Source: Azolla caroliniana
Taxonomy: Eukaryota; Polypodiophyta
Reading direction: 5' to 3'
Assembly: GCA_043228905.1 (NCBI GenBank)
Contig: JBHGNT010000012.1
Coordinates: 10,602,001 to 10,666,000 of the forward strand
Length of the DNA stretch: 64,000 bases
Shown: positions 21,990 through 31,958 of the stretch, one piece after another
Numbering within the stretch: the stretch's first letter is position 1
Layout: each line of letters opens with the position of its first letter
Program-made: the position numbers and the translations under genes
Notes under the pieces: model-generated
Database searches by the model: none
What the model saw: the letters and a program-made list of their open reading frames with translations, nothing else
Told to the model about the DNA's origin: nothing

Positions 21990-22852
21990 TGTCGTAGTGT
22001 AGGTTGCACACTATGTGGAAATTATATTTTTGTCCCTCCGGATAGAGAATGGAGTGCTCGGTGAGAACCGGAAGAAAACGGCAACCGGCAAGGAAGAAAA
22101 CGGCATACCGGCAAGGAGGAAAAACGGCATACCGGCAAGGAGGAAAACGGCATACCGGCAAGGAAGAAAACGGCATACCGGCAAGGAAGAGCCGGATAAA
22201 GAGACATAAATGTAAAAAGAAAGGAAATATTTACTACTGCGCAAGGCGTGATTCGAACTCTGCACCTCCACGTTGACAAACCCCAACCTTACCATTACAT
22301 TAAATTATCTTAAGTGTTTTAAATATAGATTTAATATGTATAAGACCTTTATTTATGCATACCTTTATTAAAAGGTAAATCGTGTATTTCTTTAATATAT
22401 GAAAAAGAAAAAACACGAGACACTAAAAATAACTCATGCACATCTAGCGTGCATGAGCCCTATACTTAGGAAATAAAAAAGCATCACATGCACATTTAGT
22501 GGACATGAACACTTTTTGTAAAAAAGAAAAAAAAAAAAGCATGAAGCCATGCTTAGCTCTTCTTTCCTTATATGAGGAGGAGAGAAATATGTAAAGGGTT
22601 GTTGATTATTTGGATTAAGTATTAATCAATACAAAAATTATTCGTGGGATTCACGATTTATACATCTACTTCTCTCTTAACACCCTAAGTACCAATTAAT
22701 ATAGTATACTCGTGTGATTCACGAGTTTCTTATCTTTCTCTTTGCTATTTACTCTTAATTAATCTCTATCTCACGAACTTCTTTCTCCTAGTCCAAGACC
22801 TCTGTGGTTCCCACCCGACTCACGCAACGATCCGCAGCCGAAAGGCACGACA
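21990..22852 (+). repeat. 5' LTR of Gypsy-H
   Basis: Runs TGTCGTAGTG...GGCACGACA, 863 bp. It has a GC-rich minisatellite (about 22074-22193, five units of 'cggcataccggcaagga') and, at 22250-22299, an antisense tRNA-like segment with a B-box-like GAGTTCGAATC. The remainder is AT-rich. The inner end is followed by a candidate primer site TTGGTGAACCCGACG (22856-22870). Confidence 0.95.
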
Positions 22853-22890
22853 CAGTTGGTGAACCCGACGTGAAAACGGGTGGCAAGGAG

Positions 22891-24930
22891 ATGGAGGCTC
22901 AACAAGCTAACAATATGATGGCGATGTTCGAACGGATGCTTCAAGAACAACGCACGATGTCGGAGATTTCGGCATCAGTAGAGCGGCTCGTGCAACGCAA
23001 CGGGCAATTTAATGGTAAGGATGTGTCGCGATATTTGCAGGACTACAAGGCGGAGATGCTCCGGTGCCGGGCTTCGGAAGGACTGCAAGTGACATCCTTT
23101 AACCGGGTGGCGACCGACGGGCTTCAAGGGAGTATCCACGGGTTGCAACAACAAAATCCGACGTGGGAAGCATTCGAAGAGGCGTTAAAGACCACGTTTG
23201 CCATCGAGGACTCCTCCAAGGCAACGCGGAGGGGATTCGAGGATTGGGTGGAAACGTCAGGTAAGGGGCTGAAGGTCCTCGAAGTGTTTTCGACATTCGA
23301 AAGTCGGTTCGGGAGGTTGTCCGCGAGAGATCAAACTATTCTTGCACCGGACAAAGTCATCATGTTTTTGCGAGCTGTGGACGTCCGGGACCGGAAAGAT
23401 CTCGGAGTGCTTCTTGAGGACGCGACCACCGAAAGCGGCCTCACCGAAACATGGGAAAGCGTGCGGGATATCGTCGCGCGGTACACGAAGAGGGGGCAAT
23501 GGCTTGCCAACGAAGAAAAGAGGGTTTCGGAACCGATTCCGAAACCGAGAACGGGACTGGAAGACCATCAACCGAGGGCTCGGGAGATTACGGCCGAGAA
23601 GGGAGTCGACGCGTCTACGGTGGAGCAGCTGTTGAAGGAGATGGAGAATCTAAAGATCGCGATGGTGAAGAAGTCGGACGACCGCCCCACAAGCTCCAAA
23701 TATACGGATCGACGGTGCATATGGTGCGATAGCGCCGAACACGATCGGAGGGATTGCGACGACCATAAGGAGGCGCTACGACGGGATCTCATCTACTACG
23801 AGGGAAACCGGATTCATTCGATGGACTCTCGGAAGCCACTCCGACCGAACTTCCGGAAAGGCGGCATGAAGAAGGTGCTCAAGGAGGAGTTAGCGGTAAG
23901 AAGCAACTATGCGACAACCGCGGGAATATGTGTCGGGGAGTCAACGGGAGCGAAGGCGTCTTTCTGGCCGGAGGTGCTAGGAAACACCGAGAAAACCGAC
24001 TCCAACGATATCCGAAACACCGCGGAAGGCGTCCGGGAAGCTACGGGATGGGAGTGCCCTGTCGACAAGAATAGCATATACGCCCTGTGTCAATTACATG
24101 AGGTGTATGTGGACGAGAAACGACGGCGCACGGAGGATGCGGCCGGACCATCGAAGATACCGGAAAGCTGGAACTCCGGAGGTAAGGGAAAAGAAAAGGC
24201 GACTCCGGCATTCAAGCTCGCCTCGGACATAGAACAACAAACCGACTTGAAAAGAGTGTTCGAGGAAAGAATCTTGGATAGCCGGGTAGATTTTTCGCTG
24301 CGGGAACTACTCGGAATAGCGAAGAAGGAGTTTCACGATCTTCTCGTGGATCTCGTAAAAAGGAAGAGACAAAGTACGGAGGAAAATGCTCCAAGGGTGA
24401 ATGCAAATACCGTTTCAATGAACGACACCGAAGTGGAAGGCGAAATTCCGAACTCCCACTATACAAGGCCACACTGGGCACGTGCGACTACGGAGACTCC
24501 GGTCCGAATCGGCAACATCAAAGAACCCGTGCTAGCATTGATTGATCACGGATCGGAGATCAACTTGATGTCCAAGGAGTTCTACCGAAAGGGGAAGTGG
24601 CCTATAAACACCAACCATGGATGGAAGATTCGGGCAGCCACGAAAACGACAGAAGACCTATTTGCGGCTTGTCCGGATGTGACGGTAAAGATCGAGGATG
24701 TCGAAATTGACCAAAATTTCTTTGTGCAGGATGAGGTTTCACATTCTGTCATCCTTGGCCAACCCTTTATCACGGCTTCACGGATGGAGACGAAGGTGCT
24801 CGATAGTGGTGCGGCTTTTGCGCGAATTCGGAGCCAAAACGGAGGGAAATCCGTCCAATTCCTAACAGTGCCGGCAAATCACGAAAGGAACAAGAGGGAA
24901 CTCTTGTCCCAAGTGAGAATGGATTTTTAA
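22891..24930 (+). CDS. Gypsy-H gag-protease protein (679 residues)
   Basis: The ATG at 22891 (MEAQQANNMM) is the first after the primer site; the frame is also open upstream into the LTR. The first ~230 residues are capsid-like (DVSRYLQDYKAEMLRCR, TWEAFEEALKTTF). A CCHC zinc knuckle is formed by C276, C279, H284 and C289. The aspartic protease segment has D552-H-G-S-E in place of the usual D-S/T-G, followed by the flap-like and ILGQPF motifs. It ends at TAA (24928-24930) directly after five T residues, where a -1 shift would enter pol. The degraded copy H' shows the same organisation. Confidence 0.88.
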   Translation: MEAQQANNMMAMFERMLQEQRTMSEISASVERLVQRNGQFNGKDVSRYLQDYKAEMLRCRASEGLQVTSFNRVATDGLQGSIHGLQQQNPTWEAFEEALKTTFAIEDSSKATRRGFEDWVETSGKGLKVLEVFSTFESRFGRLSARDQTILAPDKVIMFLRAVDVRDRKDLGVLLEDATTESGLTETWESVRDIVARYTKRGQWLANEEKRVSEPIPKPRTGLEDHQPRAREITAEKGVDASTVEQLLKEMENLKIAMVKKSDDRPTSSKYTDRRCIWCDSAEHDRRDCDDHKEALRRDLIYYEGNRIHSMDSRKPLRPNFRKGGMKKVLKEELAVRSNYATTAGICVGESTGAKASFWPEVLGNTEKTDSNDIRNTAEGVREATGWECPVDKNSIYALCQLHEVYVDEKRRRTEDAAGPSKIPESWNSGGKGKEKATPAFKLASDIEQQTDLKRVFEERILDSRVDFSLRELLGIAKKEFHDLLVDLVKRKRQSTEENAPRVNANTVSMNDTEVEGEIPNSHYTRPHWARATTETPVRIGNIKEPVLALIDHGSEINLMSKEFYRKGKWPINTNHGWKIRAATKTTEDLFAACPDVTVKIEDVEIDQNFFVQDEVSHSVILGQPFITASRMETKVLDSGAAFARIRSQNGGKSVQFLTVPANHERNKRELLSQVRMDF

Positions 24931-24932
24931 AG
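24921..24932 (+). promoter_or_regulatory. Probable -1 ribosomal frameshift site between gag and pol of Gypsy-H
   Basis: The gag frame reads GAT TTT TAA. Slipping back one base on the T5 run gives TTT TTA AAG, and that frame stays open through 25065 and all of pol. The relic H' keeps the T5 run before its gag stop (about 33196-33202), although its stop is TGA. Slippage of the Phe codon at a stop is inferred; no downstream pseudoknot was worked out. Confidence 0.5.
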
Positions 24933-27900
24933 CGGACTGTTGCGGAGTGGGGAAGTGATAGTCCGAGAAGCCCTGATACCCCACACAGAAAGAAAACTCT
25001 CGGAGCAAAACAAGTACGAATCGGCCCGGATGGGGCATCTACGTACACGGCCGTAACCGGAGGAATGAAGAAACAATACCGACAAGTGGAGGATAAGTTA
25101 CGGTCGGCATCAATAATAAAAGACGACGAAGAAATCGTGGGAGTGATCGAGGAAGTGTTCTATGGGAATACACTACAACGGCTTGAAGAGCTTGCGGAAG
25201 ATAAAAGCCAAGGGAACCGGGTAGTCCCGGTGGAATCGGTCGAGATGTACGAGATCGTTGCGAAAATGGGGCCGGATGCGCTCCGCAAAGAAGAAGCAAT
25301 GGTAAGTACGAAATACAAGACCGTGGAGAAGAAGGTGAAACCGGCCGCGGGACCACTACCCGCCGATAGCGAACAAAAGAAGAAAGAAGTCTCGGGAGAT
25401 CCGACACTTCGGAAGTCCGTGGATATCGGACATGCCTTCACAGATGAGACCCGGAAGAAACTTCGGATCGGTGGAGGTGGGTTCCTCTTACAAGAAGAAG
25501 AAAAACGGTTTCGAGAGATGTTGGAGCAACATGGCAAAGCATTCGCGTTCACATCGAGGGAGATCGGATGCATTAATCCAAAGATAGTGGAGCCGATGGT
25601 GATTTTCACGATTGATCATGTACCGTGGAACTTGAAGCCGATTCCGGTGCCACGGGCGCATATTCCGAAAGTCATCGACTTGCTCAAGGAGAAGGTGGCG
25701 ATGGGGATTCTAGAGCCATCAAGTGCTCCGTACTCAAATCGATGGTTTACGGTTCCGAAGAAGAATGGGTCACTCCGATTCATCCAAGACTTGCAACCGG
25801 TGAACAAGGTCACGATCCGAAACTCGGGAGTCGGTCCGATAGTGGACGAATTCGCGGAAGCTTTTGCCGGACGTGCGATATACTCCATCGGGGACCTATA
25901 CTCGGGGTATGACCAATTCCAACTAGCCGTGGAGAGCCGAGACATCACTACCATGCGAACACCGATAGGACTAGTTCGAATGTGCACACTACCACAAGGA
26001 GCGACTAACTCGGTTGCACATATGATGAACGCGATGAACAAGGTGCTTCGAGATTGCATCCCGGAGATAACGATGCCGTTTCTAGATGACATTCCGATGA
26101 AAGGATGCGCGGTGGAAGAAAAAGATGAGACTATGGATGATCGGGGATGCCGAAAGTTCGTGGTCGACCATATTCATGATTGCGAGAAAGTGTTGCGAAA
26201 GCTAGAAGATGTGCACCTAACACTTTCCGGGGAGAAATCGGCATTCGGGCAAGAAGAAATATTGGTGGTCGGACATCTATGTGGACCCTACGGCCGAAGA
26301 CCGTCACCAACAAAGATCAATGCGATTCAAGCTATGAAGGAAGTATGTGAGTCAACATCGGAAGTCCGAAGGTTTCTGGGTGCGTGTGCATTCTATCACA
26401 TATGGATTCCGCACTATGCACATATAGCGGACCCGCTCTATCACTTGTTGCGGAAAGGTAAGAAATTCGAGTGGAAACCGGAACACACTAAAGCCATGAG
26501 GAAGCTCAAGAAGACACTATGGAGGGCGGAATCACTTAAGAAGCCAAGCTACGAGCGGCCAATCATAGTAACGGTTGATACAAGTCCAACCGGTATCGGG
26601 TGGGTCATCAATCAAGCCGACTCGGATGGTTCGCGGTATCCGATCCGATTTGGAGCAAAGGTCCTCAACGAAAGGCAACGCGGATATGCACAAGTCAAAA
26701 GAGAATTGTGGGGAGTCGTGTCGGCGATAAAATCGGATCGGGATTATTTGATCGGAGCTGAAGTGGTGATCGAGACGGATTGTCTTCCGATACTCGGGAT
26801 GATGCGGTGTTGTACGATACCGGATGTGGCTATGCTAAGGTGGATTGCATATGTCAAGTCACTTAATCCGGAGGTTCGACACATCTCGGGGAAGGACAAC
26901 GCGGTAGCGGACATGTTATCGAGGGCGCGGTTTGAAGACGACATAACCGAATCAGATAATGAAGAAGTTTCCGAAGACTACTTCGCGTCAGAACACATAT
27001 GCCGAGTGAACGTGATCCGAGAATTCCGGGAAGAAGAATACGAGGGGGAAACCTTGATGATCGGGAAGATGCTACAAGAGGTCGAGGATTCAACCAATGA
27101 TAAAGAAAGGAGAGCCGAGATCCGAAGGAAGAAGAGGCAAGTCCAAAAGTTCTTCTTGGAAAACGGTTTAATATGGAGGACGCCGAAAAGACCGGATGGG
27201 ATACCACTTCGAGTAGTCGGGACGAAAGAGCAACGAAACCGGATAATGTCCGAGTTCCACGAATCCGATTGGGCTGGACATCGAGGAACATGGGCAACTT
27301 TTGTGAAAATCAAGCAAAGATATTGGTGGAAGAACATGTATAAAGATGTCGCGGAGTTCACAGAAAGCTGCGAGAAATGTCAAGTCTACTCCGGGGTCCG
27401 ACACCGAGATGAGCTGCATCCGACATTCTCACCGACAATCAACTTCAAGTGGATGGTCGACATTGTAGCTATGCCGACCGGGATTGGACAAAAGAAATAC
27501 TTGGTGTTAGCTCGAGAAGATCTCACAAACCAAGTTGAAGGTCGAGCGCTTCGGAGGAAAACGTGTGCCGCGGTGTGCCAATTTCTTTTGGAAGAAGTGT
27601 TTTGTAGGTACGGCTGCGTAGGACAAGTGATTGCGGACCGGGGAGAACTCGACTCGGACAAAGCTAGGGGATTCTTCGCCAAACATGGAGTTCGGTTAAC
27701 GTTGACAACGGCCTACAATCCGGAGGCCAACGGGAAGATCGAACGAGGACATAGTCCGATCGTGAAAGCACTTGCGAAGGCATGCGACGGAAGGGTGAAG
27801 GATTGGCCACAAATGCTTCCGTATGCTCTATGGGCGGATCGGACGACGCATAGCTCCGTGACCGGTTACATGCCGGCAGAACTCATGACCGGACAAGCAC

Positions 27901-28532
27901 CGGTAATGCCAACGGAAACCGCAATCGCAACATGGACAATACTACCGTGGAAGGAAGAGATGAGCCGGGAAGAACTACTAGCGGTCCGGATACGACAACT
28001 GGAGGGAAGACCGAAAGATGTAGCGGAAGCGTCACGCCGACAACAAGAAGCACGATTCCGGAACAAAAGCCGGTTCGACACAAAGCACCGACTACGACCG
28101 AGGAGGATTGAAGAAGGAGATTGGGTGATCGTATATGATAGTAGCTTGGACCATCAACATACAACGATGCGGAAATTCGCGAAAAGGTGGTTCGGGCCGT
28201 ACGAGGTTCGGAAGGTCTTCGACAACGGGACGTACCGACTGTCCGAGTTGGATGGAACAATACTACGAGTGCCTATAGCCGGGAAGCGGGTGAAGATTTT
28301 TAAGAAGCGGACCGACGACAAACCTTATGTGATCCAAGTCGAGGCCGACAACGAGGAGCAATCGGACGAAGACCACAATGATGCGGGAAGCGAAGAAAGT
28401 GGATTACAACTCATAGTCGACATAAGGGGAGAATCGGAGGAAGCTTCGGATGAAGACGGATACGAAGAATCAAGAACTTCGGCACATACCGGAGGATGTG
28501 CGGGTTTGGAGGGGGCGAGTGTCGTAGTGTAG
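24930..28532 (+). CDS. Gypsy-H pol: RT, RNase H, integrase
   Basis: The first ATG is at 25065 and gives 1,155 residues, but the frame is open back across the gag stop, so synthesis as a gag-pol fusion is more likely. With the ATG as 1, RT has FLDD at 339-342 and RNase H begins at D505. The integrase has H732, H739, C769, C772 and catalytic D799, D858, E893 (DD35E spacing). The C-terminal tail includes FGPYEVRKV and ends in an acidic segment, without a chromodomain. The stop lies 11 bases inside the 3' LTR. All catalytic residues are present, so this pol may be active. Confidence 0.92.
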   Translation, partial: KRTVAEWGSDSPRSPDTPHRKKTLGAKQVRIGPDGASTYTAVTGGMKKQYRQVEDKLRSASIIKDDEEIVGVIEEVFYGNTLQRLEELAEDKSQGNRVVPVESVEMYEIVAKMGPDALRKEEAMVSTKYKTVEKKVKPAAGPLPADSEQKKKEVSGDPTLRKSVDIGHAFTDETRKKLRIGGGGFLLQEEEKRFREMLEQHGKAFAFTSREIGCINPKIVEPMVIFTIDHVPWNLKPIPVPRAHIPKVIDLLKEKVAMGILEPSSAPYSNRWFTVPKKNGSLRFIQDLQPVNKVTIRNSGVGPIVDEFAEAFAGRAIYSIGDLYSGYDQFQLAVESRDITTMRTPIGLVRMCTLPQGATNSVAHMMNAMNKVLRDCIPEITMPFLDDIPMKGCAVEEKDETMDDRGCRKFVVDHIHDCEKVLRKLEDVHLTLSGEKSAFGQEEILVVGHLCGPYGRRPSPTKINAIQAMKEVCESTSEVRRFLGACAFYHIWIPHYAHIADPLYHLLRKGKKFEWKPEHTKAMRKLKKTLWRAESLKKPSYERPIIVTVDTSPTGIGWVINQADSDGSRYPIRFGAKVLNERQRGYAQVKRELWGVVSAIKSDRDYLIGAEVVIETDCLPILGMMRCCTIPDVAMLRWIAYVKSLNPEVRHISGKDNAVADMLSRARFEDDITESDNEEVSEDYFASEHICRVNVIREFREEEYEGETLMIGKMLQEVEDSTNDKERRAEIRRKKRQVQKFFLENGLIWRTPKRPDGIPLRVVGTKEQRNRIMSEFHESDWAGHRGTWATFVKIKQRYWWKNMYKDVAEFTESCEKCQVYSGVRHRDELHPTFSPTINFKWMVDIVAMPTGIGQKKYLVLAREDLTNQVEGRALRRKTCAAVCQFLLEEVFCRYGCVGQVIADRGELDSDKARGFFAKHGVRLTLTTAYNPEANGKIERGHSPIVKALAKACDGRVKDWPQMLPYALWADRTTHSSVTGYMPAELMTGQAPVMPTETAIATWTILPWKEEMSREELLAVRIRQLEGRPKDVAEASRRQQEARFRNKSRFDTKHRLRPRRIEEGDWVIVYDSSLDHQHTTMRKFAKRWFGPYEVRKVFDNGTYRLSELDGTILRVPIAGKRVKIFKKRTDDKPYVIQVEADNEEQSDEDHNDAGSEESGLQLIVDIRGESEEASDEDGYEESRTSAHTGGCAGLEGASVVV

Positions 28533-29381
28533 GTTGCACACTATGTGGAAATTATATTTTTGTCCCTCCGGATAGAGAATGGAGTGCTCGGTGAGAACCG
28601 GAAGAAAACGGCAACCGGCAAGGAAGAAAACGGCATACCGGCAAGGAGGAAAAACGGCATACCGGCAAGGAGGAAAACGGCATACCGGCAAGGAAGAAAA
28701 CGGCATACCGGCAAGGAAGAGCCGGATAAAGAGACATAAATGTAAAAAGAAAGGAAATATTTACTACTGCGCAGGGCGTGATTCGAACTCTGCACCTCCA
28801 CGTTGACAAACCCCAACCTTACCATTACATTAAATTATCTTAAGTGTTTTAAATATAGATTTAATATGTATAAGACCTTTATTTATGCATACCTTTATTA
28901 AAAGGTAAATCGTGTATTTCTTTAATATATGAAAAAGAAAAAACACGAGACACTAAAAATAACTCATGCACATCTAGCGTGCATGAGCCCTATACTTAGG
29001 AAATAAAAAAGCATCACATGCACATTTAGTGGACATGAACACTTTTTGTAAAAAAAAAAAAAAAAAAGCATGAAGCCATGCTTAGCTCTTCTTTCCTTAT
29101 ATGAGGAGGAGAGAAATATGTAAAGGGTTGTTGATTATTTGGATTAAGTATTAATCAATACAAAAATTATTCGTGGGATTCACGATTTATACATCTACTT
29201 CTCTCTTAACACCCTAAGTACCAATTAATATAGTATACTCGTGTGATTCACGAGTTTCTTATCTTTCTCTTTGCTATTTACTCTTAATTAATCTCTATCT
29301 CACGAACTTCTTTCTCCTAGTCCAAGACCTCTGTGGTTCCCACCCGACTCACGCAACGATCCGCAGCCGAAAGGCACGACA
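28520..29381 (+). repeat. 3' LTR of Gypsy-H
   Basis: 862 bp, nearly identical to the 5' LTR. The differences I see are A/G at 22242 versus 28772 and the A-run near 22520 versus 29050. The purine tract 'ggaggggg' (28508-28515) precedes it. Confidence 0.95.
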
Positions 29382-30234
29382 ACGCAATATCTTCATCAGA
29401 TCGGATTTCGAATGTCAAAATCCGATACTTCTTTGTACATCCGAAACGAGTCAATAGCCCGATCGTCATCATCCTTTACGTGGATGATTTGGTCAACAGA
29501 GGAACGGATCTCACCGAGATTCACAAGGTCAAATCACTTGTTTCCGGCAGATTCAAAATGAAAGACCTGCAGCTCCATTACTTCCTTCGCATTGAAGTAA
29601 TTCGGACACCAGTCGAAATAATGATTTCTCAACGGCACTACATTCTCAACCTTCTGTACAAGTTCAGAATGACCGAGTGCAAACCTGTGTCTACCCCTCT
29701 CGATCATAATCTCAAGATTGGTGCCGATTCCAGCACAACCGAGTGCGAACCATCTCAGTATCGTCAATTGATCGGCAACTTAATCTATCTCACCATTACA
29801 CGACCCGACCTCAGTTATTCGGTCGACCTACTTAGTCAATTCATGCGAAATCCGTGAAACCTTCATCTTGATTGCGCTAAGAGGATACTTCGGTATGTCA
29901 GTACTACGATGGAGTATGGCATTATGTATTAGTCAAATACGACCATTTGACTCGTAGGATACACAGACGCGGACTGGGCAGGATACAAAGCGGATAGATG
30001 ATCCAGATCTGGATTCGTCTTCTCCCTCGAAAGTAGAGCGATATCCTAGAGCAGTAAGAAGCAGCCGACAATCGCACTGTCGAGCACAAAAGCCGAATAA
30101 AAGGGCGCGGCAGTCGCAGCATGCGGAGCCGTATGGCTCAAGCGCATACTGAAGGATCTGGGTGTTCCCATTACGGATCCAATTTGCCTCTTCTACGACA
30201 ACATGAGTAGCATTTACCTCGCTTGAAACCCCGT
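29382..30234 (+). pseudogene. Copia-G pol, middle part: RT and RNase H
   Basis: This continues the RT frame broken at 21989 by Gypsy-H. It includes the catalytic YVDD (LYVDDLV near 29476) and the segment TRPDLSYSVDLLSQFM. RNase H follows with YTDADWAGYKADR (29958-29996) and further stops. It breaks at NPV (30234), where a solo LTR-S begins. Confidence 0.87.
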
Positions 30235-31244
30235 TGTCACGAAAATACGATGAGGACACGTGAACTTGAGGTAGGACCCTAGCGCCTACTACCAAAGGAT
30301 ATCAAATTCGTGCGTTTTTGTATTAAGAATTAATCGATATGACAAAGTTTAATAAATTTTATTAGTAAAGAAAGAGAAAAATTACAATATGTCCCAAGAT
30401 TGGGATTCAGAAGGTTTAGGTTTTTACTAAGATTAATAGAAAAGAAAAATTAGGGGTTTTGAGAGATATGGCTTCCGTAGGGAAAATTAAGGTTTTTGAG
30501 TCTTATGCCTTCCGTAAGATAAGGGAGAGAAGGAAAAGAAAATAAAATGGAGAGAGCGCAGAGTGTAGGAAAAAAATGGAAATTTTATATGGGTTTCTTT
30601 GTTGATCCCTCCTTTCATGTTCCTTTCCCTCCCCCACTTTTAGTTGCATGGCTTTTAGTTGCATGGCCTCCACTTTTAGTTGCTTGGCCTTTATTTTTAG
30701 TTGCATGGCCTCCTTTTTTTAGTTGCTTCGCCTTTACTTTTAGTTGCATGCTACCATTTGTATAATTCGGCCACATGATCCACAATCATCCATAAAGTTC
30801 AGCCCGTGCGTCGCAACCAAACCATAGATGTGTTTGCACGTGCGCGTCCCGACCGCACAGTGTACGCATCCGCGCATGCGCGTCTCGACCGGGCTGTACA
30901 CCGTGACCCAAAATTATTTGAGCCATTCATCCACACAGTTTAGCCCAAGTCACCTTGAACATTTTGTGCTTCACACATAGACATAAAGTAATAGGTTTTG
31001 GCTCTCCTTATATAATATGGGATCCAATGTTGTCCTATCTATGTGGGATATCTCATAGGTTTGTTTTTCCTAATCTTCTCAAACTTCACACTCACATAAC
31101 TTGATACTTATTTATCTGTTTCATGTGTAGAAAAATGCGTTATGAAGCTCTTCAAGATATCTATCTTCCCATATCAATACATTAAGCTAATATTAAATAC
31201 TTATTTTACTAGTTTTCATATCGTGTGTGAAAAACCACACGACA
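30235..31244 (+). repeat. Solo LTR-S inserted in Copia-G
   Basis: The ~1-kb sequence starts TGTCACGAAAATACG and ends CCACACGACA. It interrupts the RNase H frame of Copia-G between NPV and FHEQTKHIE. The 4-bp CCGT lies on both sides (30231-30234, 31245-31248). No internal region is present, so it looks like a solo LTR left after LTR-LTR recombination. It contains a 20-25-bp tandem repeat around 'ttttagttgcatggcct' (30638-30752). Its terminal ~80 bp also occurs, duplicated, at 13501-13656. The parent element is not in the window. Confidence 0.75.
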
Positions 31245-31478
31245 CCGTCTTCCACGAGCAGACTAAACACATCGAACTGCACTACCACTTCATCCGCGAG
31301 CGCGTACAAGCCGGAGAAATCGATCTACAACATATCAGTACGCACCTCCAGATTACTGATATTTTTACGAAGGCCTTAAGAGTCGACAAGCTCGGGCAAT
31401 TCACATCGGACCTTGGTCTCACAACATCCATATTGCCAAGCTGGAGGGGGAGTACTACGAGCCATAGCAATTGATCGA
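31245..31478 (+). pseudogene. Copia-G RNase H C-terminus
   Basis: Encodes VFHEQTKHIELHYHFIRERV...DIFTKAL, the conserved end of Copia RNase H. A purine-rich tract 'ggagggggagta' follows at 31443-31454. A non-coding spacer of about 170 bp then leads to the 3' LTR. Confidence 0.85.
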
Positions 31479-31647
31479 GTACGCAACATGCAACAATACG
31501 TGAGTACGCAACACGTAGTTAGTCAAACCGAGCACGAAGCCGAAAAGCAGAACAATTCAGTTCGAGGATTACGAACGTCGGAAGTCGAATTTCGAAGACC
31601 GAACCGAAACAACTTTTCGACAGACGGAAGTTGTGTTCGAAGGGGCG

Positions 31648-31839
31648 TGTTGAGAGTCGAACACAACTTCCCATAGTAATAGGTTTCACACTAGCTCATG
31701 GTTATACCAAGCTAGTTTTGTAAATAGTAGAAAGGGCACCTGCCCTAGTTTAGTTTGTATTTAAATCAACCCCTTGTAACTTAGTTACCGTTGGAAGTAT
31801 TTTGGTTAATGTAACATACAGTCTTTTATCTCTATCTTA

Positions 31840-31878
<39 letters not shown>

Positions 31879-31958
31879 GCCTTACGTACACACACACACA
31901 CACACACACACAATCCTTCCACTGCATCTCAGGCACTCTTTCTCTTCATTTCTTTACA
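31648..31958 (+). repeat. 3' LTR of Copia-G
   Basis: 311 bp, TGTTGAGAG...TTCTTTACA. It is diverged from the 5' LTR by several substitutions and longer CT and CA runs (31842-31911), consistent with greater age than Gypsy-H. Confidence 0.93.

Larger units (their letters stand above)
21990..29381 (+). mobile_element. Gypsy-H: young, almost intact Ty3/gypsy element
   Basis: LTRs at 21990-22852 and 28520-29381 are nearly identical: by eye I see two substitutions plus a one-base length change in an A-run. Both long ORFs are open. It splits the Copia-G RT frame, and a 4-bp sequence ACGC flanks both ends (21986-21989 and 29382-29385). The RT-RNase H-integrase order is Ty3/gypsy; no chromodomain is visible. 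It belongs to the same family as relic H', into which its host Copia-G had inserted, so the family was active at two well-separated times. Confidence 0.95.
18524..31958 (+). mobile_element. Copia-G: Copia element with two nested insertions
   Basis: The two LTRs (18524-18816 and 31648-31958) are flanked by a perfect 5-bp duplication GGTGG (18519-18523 and 31959-31963), so the ends are certain. The interior is split by Gypsy-H (21990-29381) and by a solo LTR-S (30235-31244). Without these its length would be about 5 kb, normal for Copia. It inserted into the gag of the older Gypsy-H'. Many stops and frameshifts in gag and pol show it is inactive. Confidence 0.93.

Noticed and set aside
22074-22193. 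Regular ~22-bp repeats resembling a CRISPR array
   Set aside because: The units are contiguous without unique spacers, lie inside both LTRs of a plant retrotransposon, and have minisatellite-type variation.
22250-22299. A genuine tRNA gene on the minus strand
   Set aside because: Only A- and B-box-like motifs are present; I could not pair an acceptor or anticodon stem, and the same kind of segment occurs at fixed places in LTRs.
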